The position numbers and the translations under genes were made by a program. From assembly GCA_900315425.1 (NCBI GenBank), contig OMZA01000002.1:62001-126000 (forward strand): a DNA stretch of 64,000 nt, written 5' to 3'. Below the pieces are notes generated by a model, which saw nothing but the letters and a program-made list of their open reading frames with translations, was not told the origin of the DNA and did no database searches. The DNA comes from an uncultured Eubacteriales bacterium. Lineage in GTDB: Bacteria; Bacillota; Clostridia; Lachnospirales; Lachnospiraceae. Positions 1 to 9,900 of the stretch are shown one piece after another (positions within the stretch are counted from its first letter, which is position 1; each line of letters starts with the position of its first letter).

Positions 1-2
1 TA

Positions 3-101
3 GGATATGCACCAATAATGCCGGTAAATACATTCTCTTGCGATGCATTTGTAAATCGTGGTGGAAGAATACCAGCGCCAATACATAGTTTTAAAAATTA
101 A
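3..101 (+). CDS. C-terminal end of a probable PFL-family (UPF0210/DUF711) protein, partial
   Basis: Only the last 32 codons are in the window; the gene begins before base 1. The reading frame starting at base 3 ends with the residues [13 protein letters not shown] and a TAA stop. I recall this kind of ending from the UPF0210 (PFL-like, DUF711) family of Firmicutes, whose function is not established. The family assignment rests on this short tail alone and would need the upstream sequence. A strong hairpin follows 17 bases after the stop. Confidence 0.5.
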   Translation, partial: GYAPIMPVNTFSCDAFVNRGGRIPAPIHSFKN

Positions 102-117
102 TAGTAAGTCAATTAAA

Positions 118-160
118 AAAGGGACTGTCGCATTAGTTAAATCAGTGCGACAGTCCCTTT
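118..160. terminator. Bidirectional intrinsic terminator
   Basis: A perfect 12-bp stem (GGGACTGTCGCA at 121-132 pairing with 146-157) is flanked by an A run on the left and a T run on the right. It can therefore end transcription from both the + strand gene before it and the converging tmcAL. Confidence 0.85.
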
Positions 161-186
161 AATCATACATCCAATCAAATCAACAT

Positions 187-1470
187 CTAAGATGATGCTA
201 CAATAACACCGTGTTCTTGTTCTGTTGGGATTTCGGTTTTGTATTTGTTTTTAATGATAAATCTATACATCTCATCTGCAAGCATATTTAATTCAAGCAT
301 TCGTTTTCCACATGGAGATAATGTGTCAAAGGCTGTTGATATCTTGGTAATCATTGGAAGACTTGAATTATTATTAATCTCTGATAATAAGGCTTCTTTA
401 TCTTTATTAAAACCAAGGATTCTAAAGTAGAATACATAGTCATTTTCTTTGAACAAATTAAAGTCTTCTTTTGTGTATCCAAACAAACTATACATAAGTA
501 CTCTTCTGATTCGTGAACTTGTGAAGGTAGGAGCATTTGCTTTGCCTAAAAATGAAGTCACGTTGTTATATGAAGAAGCCATATTGCAAAGTCTATTGCT
601 AAGTTCCTCGTTGCAATCGAATAATTCAGACATATCATATCGCTCATATTTTGCATCAAGAAGAGATTTTCCAATAAGTTGAGAGTAATCCTCAGAATTA
701 ATTGGGTAAGTTTGTTTATAATCCTCTTCCAATCTGTTAATACAGCTGAGTGGAACAGCAGATTCCAGAGATTGTTTTATATTTAAGAAAGAATATAAAT
801 TGTGACCATAGTATAAGTTTCTAATGGAATGAGCACTAGAAAGTTCTGTGTGAATTAAGTTATTTGAATTTGTTAGATTCTCACGTTTGATAGCTACTGG
901 AATCATGTGACTATTTGTCTTTTTTATTGCTGTCAGGTATTCAATAGCTAAGATGTTGTTTGGTTTTGTAAGAATATCTGAAAGACTTGTTCCATCTATG
1001 CTGATTTCACGCATTGCCAAGGATTTTATAATGGCATTTTCACGACTTTTAACAAAGCTAACTCCGGATTTTAAATAAGACTGAAGAGTTTCTTTGTAAA
1101 TATCATCCTCTTCAATAATTATATCAGAGATTGCATTTAATAATTTAAGGTTATCATATTCACATCCAAAGCATAGATGACTTACAATTCCAAGTTTATT
1201 TAATATAGATATGGCGCCTGTTGCAAAGTAAGAAGCTGAGCTCATACTGTAACAAAATGGAAGTTCAATAACTAAGTCTACGCCGTTTTCTAAAGCAGTT
1301 CTTGCTCTGGAAAATTTGTCCATAAATGCAGGTGAACCACTTTGAACGTAATTACCACTCATGACAACTACAACATTGTCTGCACCTGTTCTTCTTTTGG
1401 CCTCTTCAATAAGGTATGAATGACCGTTATGAAAAGGATTAAATTCTGCAATAATACCTATGGTACTCAT
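187..1470 (-). CDS. tmcAL: tRNA(Met) cytidine acetate ligase TmcAL (YlbM family)
   Basis: This 427-residue protein is a probable tRNA(Met) cytidine acetate ligase, which in Bacillus subtilis uses ATP and acetate to make N4-acetylcytidine at the wobble position of elongator tRNA-Met. The N-terminus (GIIAEFNPFHNGHSYLI) carries the HxGH-type nucleotidyltransferase signature with the FNPFHNGH core typical of this family, and the length fits the usual 390-430 residues. The start has a good ribosome binding site (AGGAGG eight bases upstream). The gene is transcribed alone, divergent from pta. The proximity to acetate metabolism genes is suggestive because the enzyme consumes acetate, but no functional link is shown. 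Confidence 0.88.
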   Translation of the reverse strand: MSTIGIIAEFNPFHNGHSYLIEEAKRRTGADNVVVVMSGNYVQSGSPAFMDKFSRARTALENGVDLVIELPFCYSMSSASYFATGAISILNKLGIVSHLCFGCEYDNLKLLNAISDIIIEEDDIYKETLQSYLKSGVSFVKSRENAIIKSLAMREISIDGTSLSDILTKPNNILAIEYLTAIKKTNSHMIPVAIKRENLTNSNNLIHTELSSAHSIRNLYYGHNLYSFLNIKQSLESAVPLSCINRLEEDYKQTYPINSEDYSQLIGKSLLDAKYERYDMSELFDCNEELSNRLCNMASSYNNVTSFLGKANAPTFTSSRIRRVLMYSLFGYTKEDFNLFKENDYVFYFRILGFNKDKEALLSEINNNSSLPMITKISTAFDTLSPCGKRMLELNMLADEMYRFIIKNKYKTEIPTEQEHGVIVASS

Positions 1471-1522
1471 TTTATCCTCCTACGTATTAATGTACACAAA
1501 ATAGTACATATTTTCTTTGTTA

Positions 1523-1551
1523 ATGATAGCATTTAGAGGGGAAAATATCAA
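1523..1551 (-). promoter_or_regulatory. Sigma-A type promoter of tmcAL
   Basis: On the - strand TTGATA (1546-1551) is separated by 17 bases from TATCAT (1523-1528), about 50 bases before the tmcAL start. Confidence 0.6.
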
Positions 1552-1561
1552 TATATGAACC

Positions 1562-1590
1562 TTGTGTGAGAACCTGATGTGGTGTATAAT
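1562..1590 (+). promoter_or_regulatory. Sigma-A type promoter of pta
   Basis: TTGTGT (1562-1567), a 17-base spacer and a perfect TATAAT (1585-1590) precede pta by 40 bases. Confidence 0.7.
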
Positions 1591-1630
1591 TTAGGTATGT
1601 ATTTCGTGTATTTTGGGAAGGAGTCGGCAG

Positions 1631-2626
1631 ATGAGCTTTATAGAAAGAATTAAGGAGAGAGCAAAGCAAGATGTTAAGACAATTGTATTGCCAGAATCAA
1701 TGGATAGACGTACTTATGAGGCAGCAGAGATTATTCTTAAAGAGAAGATTGCGAATCTTATAATTATTGGGACTAAGTCATATGTTGAGGAACAAAGTAG
1801 AGGTTTTGATATAACAGGGGCAACTATTTTGGACCCAACAACCAACAGTAAGACTCAGAATTATATTGATGTTTTCTATGAACTTAGAAAAAATAAGGGT
1901 ATGACTTTAGAAAAAGCTAAGGAAACTCTTTTAGGTGATTATATGTATTATGCATGTATGATGGTTAAGTTAGGTGACGCAGATGGGGTTGTGTCAGGGG
2001 CATGTCATTCAACAGCGTCAACATTAAAGCCATCATTGCAAATTATAAAGGCCAAAAAGGGTACCAAGATGGTATCTGGTTTTTTCGTGGTTTATGTGCC
2101 TGATTGTGATTTAGGAGCAAATGGTACTTTTATATTTGCAGACGCAGGTTTAAATCAGAATCCAAATCCTCAGGAACTTGCAGCTATTACAGAATCCTCG
2201 GCCAAATCCTTTGAGATGTTGGTGGAGGAACATCCTATATGTGCGTTATTATCTCATTCAACAAAGGGAAGTGCTAAGCATCCGGATGTTGATAAAGTAG
2301 TTGAAGCTACTAATATTTTAAAAAGGGATTATTCATACTTGGATGCAGATGGAGAATTACAAGTAGATGCAGCTATTATACCGGAAGTTGCAGCTTTTAA
2401 AGCACCAGGTAGTTCTATTGCTGGAAAGGCAAATGTATTGATATTCCCGGATTTAGATGCAGGTAATATTGGATATAAATTAGTAGAAAGATTGGGAAAG
2501 GCAGAGGCGTATGGACCTCTTACCCAAGGAATGGCTAAGCCTGTAAATGATTTATCAAGAGGATGTTCTGCTAGAGATATAGTTGGTGTTGTCGCTATAA
2601 CGGCAGTTCAAGCTCAGAATAATTGA
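1631..2626 (+). CDS. pta: Phosphate acetyltransferase
   Basis: Phosphotransacetylase converts acetyl-CoA and phosphate to acetyl phosphate and CoA, the first step of acetate production with ATP gain. The protein of 331 residues is a single PTA/PTB domain (for example VLPESMDRR near the start and GANVLIFPDLDAGNIGYK-like motif near the end), matching the short clostridial Pta without the extra N-terminal domains of the Escherichia coli enzyme. I place the start at ATG 1631, seven bases after AAGGAG. An in-frame TTG at 1613 lies upstream of that Shine-Dalgarno sequence and is unlikely to be used. The gene is followed by ackA, the next enzyme of the pathway, with a hairpin in the 74-base gap. Confidence 0.95.
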   Translation: MSFIERIKERAKQDVKTIVLPESMDRRTYEAAEIILKEKIANLIIIGTKSYVEEQSRGFDITGATILDPTTNSKTQNYIDVFYELRKNKGMTLEKAKETLLGDYMYYACMMVKLGDADGVVSGACHSTASTLKPSLQIIKAKKGTKMVSGFFVVYVPDCDLGANGTFIFADAGLNQNPNPQELAAITESSAKSFEMLVEEHPICALLSHSTKGSAKHPDVDKVVEATNILKRDYSYLDADGELQVDAAIIPEVAAFKAPGSSIAGKANVLIFPDLDAGNIGYKLVERLGKAEAYGPLTQGMAKPVNDLSRGCSARDIVGVVAITAVQAQNN

Positions 2627-2640
2627 ATATAACTATAATA

Positions 2641-2667
2641 ATATCGGCCATCTATGATGGTCGATAT
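2641..2667 (+). other. Hairpin between pta and ackA
   Basis: ATATCGGCCATC (2641-2652) pairs with 2656-2667 across a three-base loop with one G-U pair. There is no T run after it, so it looks more like an mRNA stability or partial attenuation element than a terminator. Confidence 0.5.
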
Positions 2668-2700
2668 GTTTGTAAATAAATATGAAATGGAGATTGATAA

Positions 2701-3897
2701 ATGAAGATATTAGTAATAAACTGTGGAAGTTCATCTTTGAAATTTCAGTTAATTAATTCAGACGATGATACGGTAATGGCAAAGGGATTATGTGAAAGAA
2801 TCGGGTCTGAAGGTAGTCAGATGGAATATGCAGCAAATGGTGGAGAAAAGGAAATTATCAAGGTAGATATGCCAGATCATGCAGCAGCAGCTGAAAATGT
2901 AATAAATACTTTGATTGACAAAGACAAGGGAGTAATTGGAGATTTATCTCAAATAGATGCTGTAGGTCATAGAATAGTTCACGGTGGAGAGAAATTTGCA
3001 AGTTCAGTGATAATTGATGATGAGGTAATAAAAGCCATAGAAGAATGTAATGATTTGGCACCATTACATAATCCGGCAAATATAGTGGGAATTAAGGCTT
3101 GCATGAAGGTTATGCCTAATATTCCTCAGTGTGGTGTTTTTGATACAGCATTTCATCAGACAATGCCTAAGAAAGCATATTTATACGGTATTCCTTATGA
3201 ATATTATGAAAAATACAAAGTTAGAAAATATGGTTTTCATGGAACAAGTCATAGCTATGTATCAAAGAGAGCAGCAGAGATTCTTGGAATTCCATATGAA
3301 AACTCCAAGATAGTTGTATGTCATTTAGGAAATGGAGCAAGTATCTGTGGTGTCTTAAATGGAAAATCAATAGATACTTCTATGGGACTTACACCTTTAG
3401 ATGGATTGATAATGGGAACCAGATCCGGTAGTTTTGATCCGGCTGTTATAGAATTTTTAATGAATAAAGAGAATAAATCTATATCTGAGATAATGACAGA
3501 GCTAAACAAAAAATCCGGTGTATTAAGTCTTGCTGGTATTGGTAGCAGTGATTTTAGAGATATAACTAAGGAAATGTTAGCCGGAAATGAAAGAGCAGAA
3601 ATGACAATAGATACCTTCTGTTATAAGGTGGCTCAGTATATTGGAGCATATATGACAGCTATGCATGGATTAGATGCCATTGTATTTACAGCAGGATTGG
3701 GAGAGAATAATTTTAGAGTAAGAAAGAAGATTAGCTCATACTTTGATTATCTGGGAGTTGAGATAGATGATGAAGCAAATTCTCATGACAGAACAGAAAT
3801 AGTTATTTCTAAGGAATCTTCTAAGATAAAAGTAATACAGGTTCCAACAAATGAAGAATTAAAAATCGCGCAGGAAACAATGGAACTTCTTAAATAA
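2701..3897 (+). CDS. ackA: Acetate kinase
   Basis: Acetate kinase transfers the phosphate of acetyl phosphate to ADP, giving acetate and ATP in the cytoplasm. The 398 residues show the ASKHA-fold signatures of the family: the N-terminal NCGSSSLKFQL motif, HRIVHGG around residue 90, FDTAFH around residue 145 (catalytic Asp), HGTSHSYV around residue 180 and the ATP-binding GLGENN near residue 330. The start has TGGAGA upstream. It is co-oriented with pta 74 bases upstream and probably co-transcribed. Length and motifs are ordinary. Confidence 0.97.
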   Translation: MKILVINCGSSSLKFQLINSDDDTVMAKGLCERIGSEGSQMEYAANGGEKEIIKVDMPDHAAAAENVINTLIDKDKGVIGDLSQIDAVGHRIVHGGEKFASSVIIDDEVIKAIEECNDLAPLHNPANIVGIKACMKVMPNIPQCGVFDTAFHQTMPKKAYLYGIPYEYYEKYKVRKYGFHGTSHSYVSKRAAEILGIPYENSKIVVCHLGNGASICGVLNGKSIDTSMGLTPLDGLIMGTRSGSFDPAVIEFLMNKENKSISEIMTELNKKSGVLSLAGIGSSDFRDITKEMLAGNERAEMTIDTFCYKVAQYIGAYMTAMHGLDAIVFTAGLGENNFRVRKKISSYFDYLGVEIDDEANSHDRTEIVISKESSKIKVIQVPTNEELKIAQETMELLK

Positions 3898-3913
3898 ACA
3901 CAACAAATAGTGG

Positions 3914-3942
3914 TTGACAAAGCTTTTTGTTGTGGTTATAAT
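3914..3942 (+). promoter_or_regulatory. Consensus sigma-A promoter of yceD-rpmF
   Basis: A perfect TTGACA (3914-3919), a 17-base spacer and a perfect TATAAT (3937-3942) lie just after ackA and 30 bases before the yceD start. This is a fully consensus promoter, fitting a ribosomal protein operon. Confidence 0.88.
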
Positions 3943-3971
3943 AATTTGGTGCGATTAGAGAAGAGGCAGGT

Positions 3972-4475
3972 ATGGTAATAGATATATCACAGATTCTTTC
4001 AGTAAAAGATAAAGAAATGATCCTTGAAGCTGACATTGAAATGGATAGATTCAAGTCAAGACTTGACGATTATGCTTTTAAAGAAAAGAATCCGGTTAAG
4101 TTAGAATTGAAGAACAAAGGTAAGAAGAAGTTCAAGCTAACGGCAGATATAGACGTAACCTTAATAATACCGTGCGGTAGATGTCTTAAGGATGTCGAAT
4201 ATCCCATGCACATTAAGGTCGATAAGACTATTGACATGAATGAGTCGAAGAACGATGAAGATTACGATGCAGATGATAATAGCTTCATTGAAGAAAGTAA
4301 TCTAGACGTTGAAAGGCTAGTTTACAAAGAACTTCTGATAAACATGCCTATGAAGGTCCTTTGCAGTGAAGATTGCCAAGGAATAAGTAATAGATGTGGG
4401 TCCGATGATACCACAGAATTAGACCCTAGAATGTCAAAGATAAAAGACATTTTTAACAAATTTAAGGAGGTGTAA
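3972..4475 (+). CDS. yceD: YceD family (DUF177) protein
   Basis: This 167-residue protein belongs to the DUF177/YceD family, which is almost always encoded just before rpmF in bacteria and has been linked to 23S rRNA processing or accumulation. A cysteine pair (CGRC, about residue 65) and a second C-terminal group (CSEDCQG and NRCG) give the metal-binding-like pattern seen in the family. It ends six bases before the rpmF start, inside the rpmF ribosome binding region, so the two are translationally close. The biochemical role is not settled. Confidence 0.85.
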   Translation: MVIDISQILSVKDKEMILEADIEMDRFKSRLDDYAFKEKNPVKLELKNKGKKKFKLTADIDVTLIIPCGRCLKDVEYPMHIKVDKTIDMNESKNDEDYDADDNSFIEESNLDVERLVYKELLINMPMKVLCSEDCQGISNRCGSDDTTELDPRMSKIKDIFNKFKEV

Positions 4476-4481
4476 CAGACC

Positions 4482-4661
4482 ATGTCTATTTGTCCAAAGA
4501 ATAAGAGCTCAAAAGCTAGAAGAGATAAGCGTAGAGCAAATTGGAAGATGGGAGCTACAAACTTAGTAAAGTGCAGTCAGTGTGGAGCATTAATGATGCC
4601 TCATAGAGTTTGCAAATCTTGTGGTTCTTATAACAAAAAAGAAATCGTTGCAGTTGACTAA
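4482..4661 (+). CDS. rpmF: 50S ribosomal protein L32
   Basis: This is a 59-residue zinc-ribbon form of L32. The N-terminus is basic (SKARRDKRRANW), and two cysteine pairs (CSQCG and CKSCG) form the C+ zinc site. The start ATG is preceded by TAAGGAGG. It forms an operon with yceD and ends in a clear terminator. Confidence 0.95.
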   Translation: MSICPKNKSSKARRDKRRANWKMGATNLVKCSQCGALMMPHRVCKSCGSYNKKEIVAVD

Positions 4662-4675
4662 TTCTGCAGAACATA

Positions 4676-4708
4676 AAAGAGGGACTTGCATAGCAAGTCC
4701 TTCTTTTG
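4676..4708 (+). terminator. Intrinsic terminator after rpmF
   Basis: GGACTTGC (4682-4689) pairs with 4693-4700 across a three-base loop, followed by TTCTTTT, with a matching A-rich left flank. Confidence 0.85.
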
Positions 4709-4769
4709 CGTTGTTATGTATATAATATGCACATTTAATATACATATTTCAATTTCAGATAAAAATACG

Positions 4770-4798
4770 TTGATTTTATCATATATTTATTATAAAAT
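4770..4798 (+). promoter_or_regulatory. Probable promoter of plsX
   Basis: TTGATT (4770-4775), a 17-base spacer and TAAAAT (4793-4798) lie in a very AT-rich stretch 38 bases before the plsX start. Confidence 0.5.
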
Positions 4799-4836
4799 TT
4801 TTTTGATTTATTTATTATATGAAATGGAGATTTCAA

Positions 4837-5847
4837 ATGAGTGAAGAATTAACAGTAGTTGCTGTTGATGCCATGGGTGGAGATAATGCTCCCGGCGAAT
4901 TAGTTAAGGGCGCCGTCAATGCAGTGAAGGATGAAGATAATATCAAAGTCATTCTTGTTGGAAAAGAAGATGCCATAAAAAAAGAACTTGGTAAATATGA
5001 ATATGATGAGAATAAGATAGAGATAAGAAATGCAACAGAAATCATTGCTACTGATGAGGTACCTACAATAGCTGTGAGAAGAAAGAAAGATTCATCTTTG
5101 GTAGTGGCCATGAAGATGGTTAAACAGGGTGAGGCTGATGCGGTGGTTTCAGCGGGCAGTTCAGGAGCAATATTGGTTGGTGGTCAGGCAATAGTAGGCA
5201 GAATTAAAGGAATTGACAGACCTCCTTTAGCACCTCTTATTCCTACATCTGATGGAGTCGCACTTTTAATTGATTGTGGAGCAAATGTAGATGCAAGATC
5301 ATCGCATCTTGTACAGTTTGCACAGCTTGGAAGCATATACATGGAATATGTAATGGGCGTTAAGAATCCAAGGGTAGGACTTCTTAATATTGGAGCTGAA
5401 GAAGAAAAGGGTAATTCATTAACAAAGGAAACATATCCATTGTTAAAAGAATTAGATAATATTAATTTTATTGGAAATATTGAGGCAAGGGAGATACCTG
5501 AAGGTGCAGCTGATGTCATAGTATGTGATGCTTTCGCAGGAAACTGTATTTTAAAATTCTACGAAGGTGTTGGAAATATGCTTAAGGCGAAGTTAACTTC
5601 CGTATATAAGAAGTCAGCTAAGAATGGAATGGGATATCTCATGGTAAAGAAAGACCTTAATAAAACCCTTAAAGCATTTAAGACAGATGAGTATGGTGGA
5701 GCACCACTTTTAGGACTTAATGGATTGGTAGTTAAGACTCATGGTAGCGCAAAAGCAGTTGAGGTATGTACATCCATTAAACAATGTGTTACGTTTAAAC
5801 AACAACATATAAAAGATAGAGTAACAGAGCATATTGCAGTTAAATAA
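4837..5847 (+). CDS. plsX: Phosphate acyltransferase PlsX
   Basis: PlsX makes acyl-phosphate from acyl-ACP, the donor used by PlsY (encoded at 35567 in this window) to acylate glycerol-3-phosphate. The 336-residue protein begins with the family signature VAVDAMGGDNAP and has the glycine-rich VSAGSSGA and the FAGNCILK segment of the family. I choose ATG 4837, which has ATGGAGA at suitable distance. The in-frame ATG at 4819 has no Shine-Dalgarno sequence. acpP follows after 32 bases, as in many Firmicutes. Confidence 0.94.
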   Translation: MSEELTVVAVDAMGGDNAPGELVKGAVNAVKDEDNIKVILVGKEDAIKKELGKYEYDENKIEIRNATEIIATDEVPTIAVRRKKDSSLVVAMKMVKQGEADAVVSAGSSGAILVGGQAIVGRIKGIDRPPLAPLIPTSDGVALLIDCGANVDARSSHLVQFAQLGSIYMEYVMGVKNPRVGLLNIGAEEEKGNSLTKETYPLLKELDNINFIGNIEAREIPEGAADVIVCDAFAGNCILKFYEGVGNMLKAKLTSVYKKSAKNGMGYLMVKKDLNKTLKAFKTDEYGGAPLLGLNGLVVKTHGSAKAVEVCTSIKQCVTFKQQHIKDRVTEHIAVK

Positions 5848-5879
5848 CAACTGACATTATAAAAAGTGAGGAATTTAAA

Positions 5880-6113
5880 ATGGAATTTGAGAAAATCGTA
5901 AGTATTATAAGTGAAGTATTAAGTGTTGAGGAAAACAAAATTACAATGGAATCTACATTTGTAGATGATTTAGGAGCAGATTCTTTAGATATTTACCAGA
6001 TAATAATGGGTATTGAGGAAGAATTTGATATTGATATTCCTGATAATGCAGCAGAAAATATCAGAACAGTAGGAGATGCTGTAGAACAGATTAAAGACGC
6101 TATTGCTCAGTAA
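5880..6113 (+). CDS. acpP: Acyl carrier protein
   Basis: This 77-residue acidic protein carries the acyl chain in fatty acid synthesis. The phosphopantetheine attachment site is Ser35 in GADSLD. The helix after it (IYQIIMGIEEEFDIDIPD) is the standard recognition helix. A GTGAGGA ribosome binding site precedes the start. It lies between plsX and rnc and is followed by a hairpin that may set its high expression relative to rnc. Confidence 0.95.
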   Translation: MEFEKIVSIISEVLSVEENKITMESTFVDDLGADSLDIYQIIMGIEEEFDIDIPDNAAENIRTVGDAVEQIKDAIAQ

Positions 6114-6143
6114 TTTGATTAAATATTAAAAGAAAGATATGCG

Positions 6144-6180
6144 GACCATGCGCAAGATAGCTTGTTGCATGGTCTTTTGT
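6144..6180 (+). terminator. Hairpin/terminator between acpP and rnc
   Basis: GACCATGC (6144-6151) pairs with 6167-6174, with further pairing inside (GCAAG with CTTGT), followed by TTTTGT. The short T run suggests partial termination. Confidence 0.65.
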
Positions 6181-6211
6181 AGCATAGATGATATTAAAAA
6201 AAGGAGTTTGT

Positions 6212-6907
6212 ATGAATAAACAGGATATATCCGAGCTTCAGCATGTAATAGGTTATACATTCAATGATATTTCTTTATTATATAATGCCATGACTCACTC
6301 ATCATACGCCCATGATAATGGTTTAAGTAAAGAAAAATGTAATGAGCGTTTGGAGTTTTTAGGAGACGCAGTGTTAGAACTTATTTCCAGCGAGTATTTA
6401 TTTGATAATTACCCTAATAAGACGGAAGGTGAACTGACTAAGATAAGAGCAAGTCTTGTAAGCGAGCAGCCTTTGGCATATGTGGCAAAGGAGATTGGCT
6501 TAGGAGAATATGTGTTTCTTAGTAACGGAGAAGATAAGGGCGGAGGAAGACTGCGTCCGTCTATTACAAGCGATGCAGTAGAAGCTTTATTAGGAGCCAT
6601 ATATTTGGACGGTGGAATCGATAAAGCTAGAGAATTTGTTTACAAATACATTGTAAATGATATTGAAAATAAGAATTTATTCTATGACGCAAAAACCATA
6701 CTTCAAGAGATTGTTCAAAAGTATAAACTCGGCGAATTAAAGTATGTTGAGGTTGAGGAAAGAGGACCGGAGCATATGAAAGAATATACTTTTGGCTGCA
6801 CACTAGATGGAAAAAGAATAAGTACAGGTACAGGAAGTACTAAGAAACAGGCCGAGCAAAAATCAGCTTATAAGGCTATTTTGAAATTAAAAAATGAAAA
6901 TCGCTGA
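6212..6907 (+). CDS. rnc: Ribonuclease III
   Basis: RNase III cuts double-stranded RNA, including rRNA precursors. The 231-residue protein has the N-terminal nuclease domain with the signature ERLEFLGDAVLEL (residues 45-57, metal-binding Glu48 and Asp52) and the second acidic pair in DAVEALLGAIYLD. A double-stranded RNA binding domain occupies about residues 155-228. ATG 6212 follows AAAGGAG; an ATG 24 bases upstream has no such site. It lies before smc and ftsY, the classical Gram-positive rnc-smc-ftsY order. Confidence 0.95.
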   Translation: MNKQDISELQHVIGYTFNDISLLYNAMTHSSYAHDNGLSKEKCNERLEFLGDAVLELISSEYLFDNYPNKTEGELTKIRASLVSEQPLAYVAKEIGLGEYVFLSNGEDKGGGRLRPSITSDAVEALLGAIYLDGGIDKAREFVYKYIVNDIENKNLFYDAKTILQEIVQKYKLGELKYVEVEERGPEHMKEYTFGCTLDGKRISTGTGSTKKQAEQKSAYKAILKLKNENR

Positions 6908-6924
6908 ACAGGAGTCAAAAATAA

Positions 6925-9900
6925 ATGTATTTAAAAAGTATAGAAGTCCAGGGATTCAAATCTTTTGCAAATAAAATAACCTTTGATTTCCATGAAGGCA
7001 TCACTGGAATTGTTGGTCCAAATGGAAGTGGTAAAAGTAATGTAGCCGATGCTGTAAGATGGGTATTAGGTGAACAGAAGGTCAAAAGTCTTAGAGGATC
7101 TAAGATGGAAGATGTTATATTTGCAGGAACGGAAAACAGAAAGGCATTAGGTTTTGCATATGTAGCGATAACCTTAGATAATACAGATCACTCACTGGCT
7201 ATCGATTATGATGAAGTAAAGGTATCTAGAAGATTATTCAGATCCGGTGAAAGTGAGTACATGATCAATGGTAATATAAGCAGACTTAAAGATATTAATG
7301 AGCTGTTTTATGATACGGGTATTGGTCAGGAAGGATATTCTATTATAGGACAGGGTCAGATTGATAGAATTCTTTCAGGAAAAGCTGAGGAAAGAAGAGA
7401 GCTTTTTGATGAAGCTGCAGGTATTGTAAAATACAAGAGAAGAAAAGCGGCAACTCAGAAGAAATTAACAGAAGAGCAGTCTAACCTGATAAGAGTAACG
7501 GATATTTTAAATGAGTTAGAGGACAGAGTAAAACCTCTTGAACATCAGGCAAAGAAAGCTAAGGAATACCTTCAGTATAAAGATGAACTTAAGAAAAATG
7601 ATATAAGCATGTTTTTGTTAAACATGACTATGGTTAAAGATAAGCTTAAGGATACTAATGGAAAACTTCAGCTTGTAACTGATGATTACAATGATACAGA
7701 AGCAGAGTTTAAACGCACTAAGGAGATGTATGAAGGCTTAGAGCGTGAAATAGAAAGCATTGATTTAAAGACTGAAGAAAAGAAAAATGAGATTAATAAG
7801 ATTCAGATTTTTAAGGAGCAGTCTGAAGGTCAGGTAAAGGTTATACAAGAACAGATTAATTCTGCAAAATCCAACGACGCATTGGTAAAAAGCAGAATTG
7901 ATAATATAAAAAAGAAAAATGATATTTTAAACACTTCTATAACAGAATATCAGGAAGAAAGTAAAAGTATAGATGAGAGCATAGCTGATATAAAAAATCA
8001 GATTAATAAAGGTTATAAAGAGTTAGATAAAATAACTGAAAGCATTGCTGATATTATGTCAGAGTCTGAGGATTCAAAAAGTGAGATAATAGAGCTTCTC
8101 AATCATAAATCCGCTGTAAAATCAAAGATTCAGAGATACGACACTATGCTTGAGCAAATAAGCATAAGAAAAGCTGAACTTAATCAAAAGCTGATTAAAT
8201 TTTCCAGTGACAAGGAATCTCAGGATAAAGTAATTAAAGAACTAGAGAATAATTTAAAGAGTATTAACGAAGATATCATAGAACTCAATAAAAAAAAGAA
8301 CAGCATTTCTGAGAAGTTAAATGAGTCAAAGAATAGTCTTGCTACTTTAGAAAAGAAGTCTAGAGAGTTATCAATGGAGTATCAGAAAAACACCACAAGA
8401 CTTGAGTCTCTTAAGAATATTACTGAACGATATGAAGGTTATGGTAATAGTATCAAGAAGGTAATGGAATTAAAGGAGAATAACAAGGGAATCATTGGTG
8501 TTGTAGCTGATATTATAAAGGTTGAAAAGAAATATGAAATTGCTATTGAAACAGCTCTTGGTGGTTCTATTCAAAATATAGTAACAGATTCTGAAAGCAC
8601 AGCGAAGAACTCTATTGAATATTTAAAGAAAAACAAATATGGAAGAGCTACATTTTTACCATTAAGCAGTATCGCCAACAGAACAGGATTTAAGAATGAA
8701 GAAGTTTTTTCTGAAAAGGGAGTTCTAGGTCTTGCCTGTGATTTGGTTAAAACAAAAAATGAATATCAGGCTATTTCCAAGTATTTATTAGGAAGAGTAG
8801 TGGTTGTCGACCATATAGATAATGCTTTAGTTATTGCCAGAAAATATAAATACACCATAAGAATGGTAACATTAGAAGGTGAACTTATTAATCCGGGTGG
8901 ATCAATGTCCGGTGGTGCATTTAAAAATTCCAGCAATCTTCTTGGTAGACGTAGAGAGATTGAAGATTTTCAGAATGCTATTAAGGAAAATAAAATAGAA
9001 TCTGAAAAATGTGAAAAGGATATTAAAGACATTAGAAAGAAGGTCCTTGAAGACTCAGAAGAACTTAATAGATTAAACGAAGTTCTTCAGCAGCAGTTCA
9101 TTTTACAAAATACAGTTAAGTTAAATCTTAATCAGGCCAATGACAAACTGAAAGAGTTAACTGAAGGCTATGAAGATTTCCAAAGAGAAAGTTCTGAGAT
9201 TGGTATTCAGATTACAGATATTAAGGATAATAACAGTGAACTTCAGTCAGAACTTGAAACCTATGAAGATCTTAATGCAGCTTTAGAGGAAAAGATTGGG
9301 GATCTGGATTCAAAGCTTGAAGTCTGGAAAGAAAAGGAAATAAAGAAGCAGGATGAAATTAATAACATCAAACTTAGACTAAGTGAGTTTAGTCAGCAGA
9401 AAACCTTCGTTAATGAAAATATTTCCCGTATTCAATCTGAAATTGAAGGAAACGATAACGAATTAAAAATAATGCTTGATAATTCTAGTAATTCAGAAAA
9501 TGATGTAAAGGCCAAGGAAGAAGAGATAGAAAGCATTAAAGATGCAATTCAAGAAGCGATACTAAGTTTAGAAGAACATCAGAAAGATATTGATGAATTA
9601 ATTAAATCAAAGGAAAATCAATCCAATGAACACAAAGATTTCTTTAGAAAAAGAGAAGAACTTTCAGATAGAATCAGTGAATTGGATAAGGAAATGTTCA
9701 GACTTAAGAGTCAAATAGAAAAATATGAAGAGCAGGAAAATGATTTCATAGATTATATGTGGAATGAGTATGAGCTTACATATAACATGTCTAAGAAATT
9801 AGTTGACAATGAAAAACTGCCTTCTGCTTCGGAACTTAAGAAATGCATTACAGAATTGAAATCCAAGATTAGAAAGCTTGGTGATGTCAATGTCAACTCT

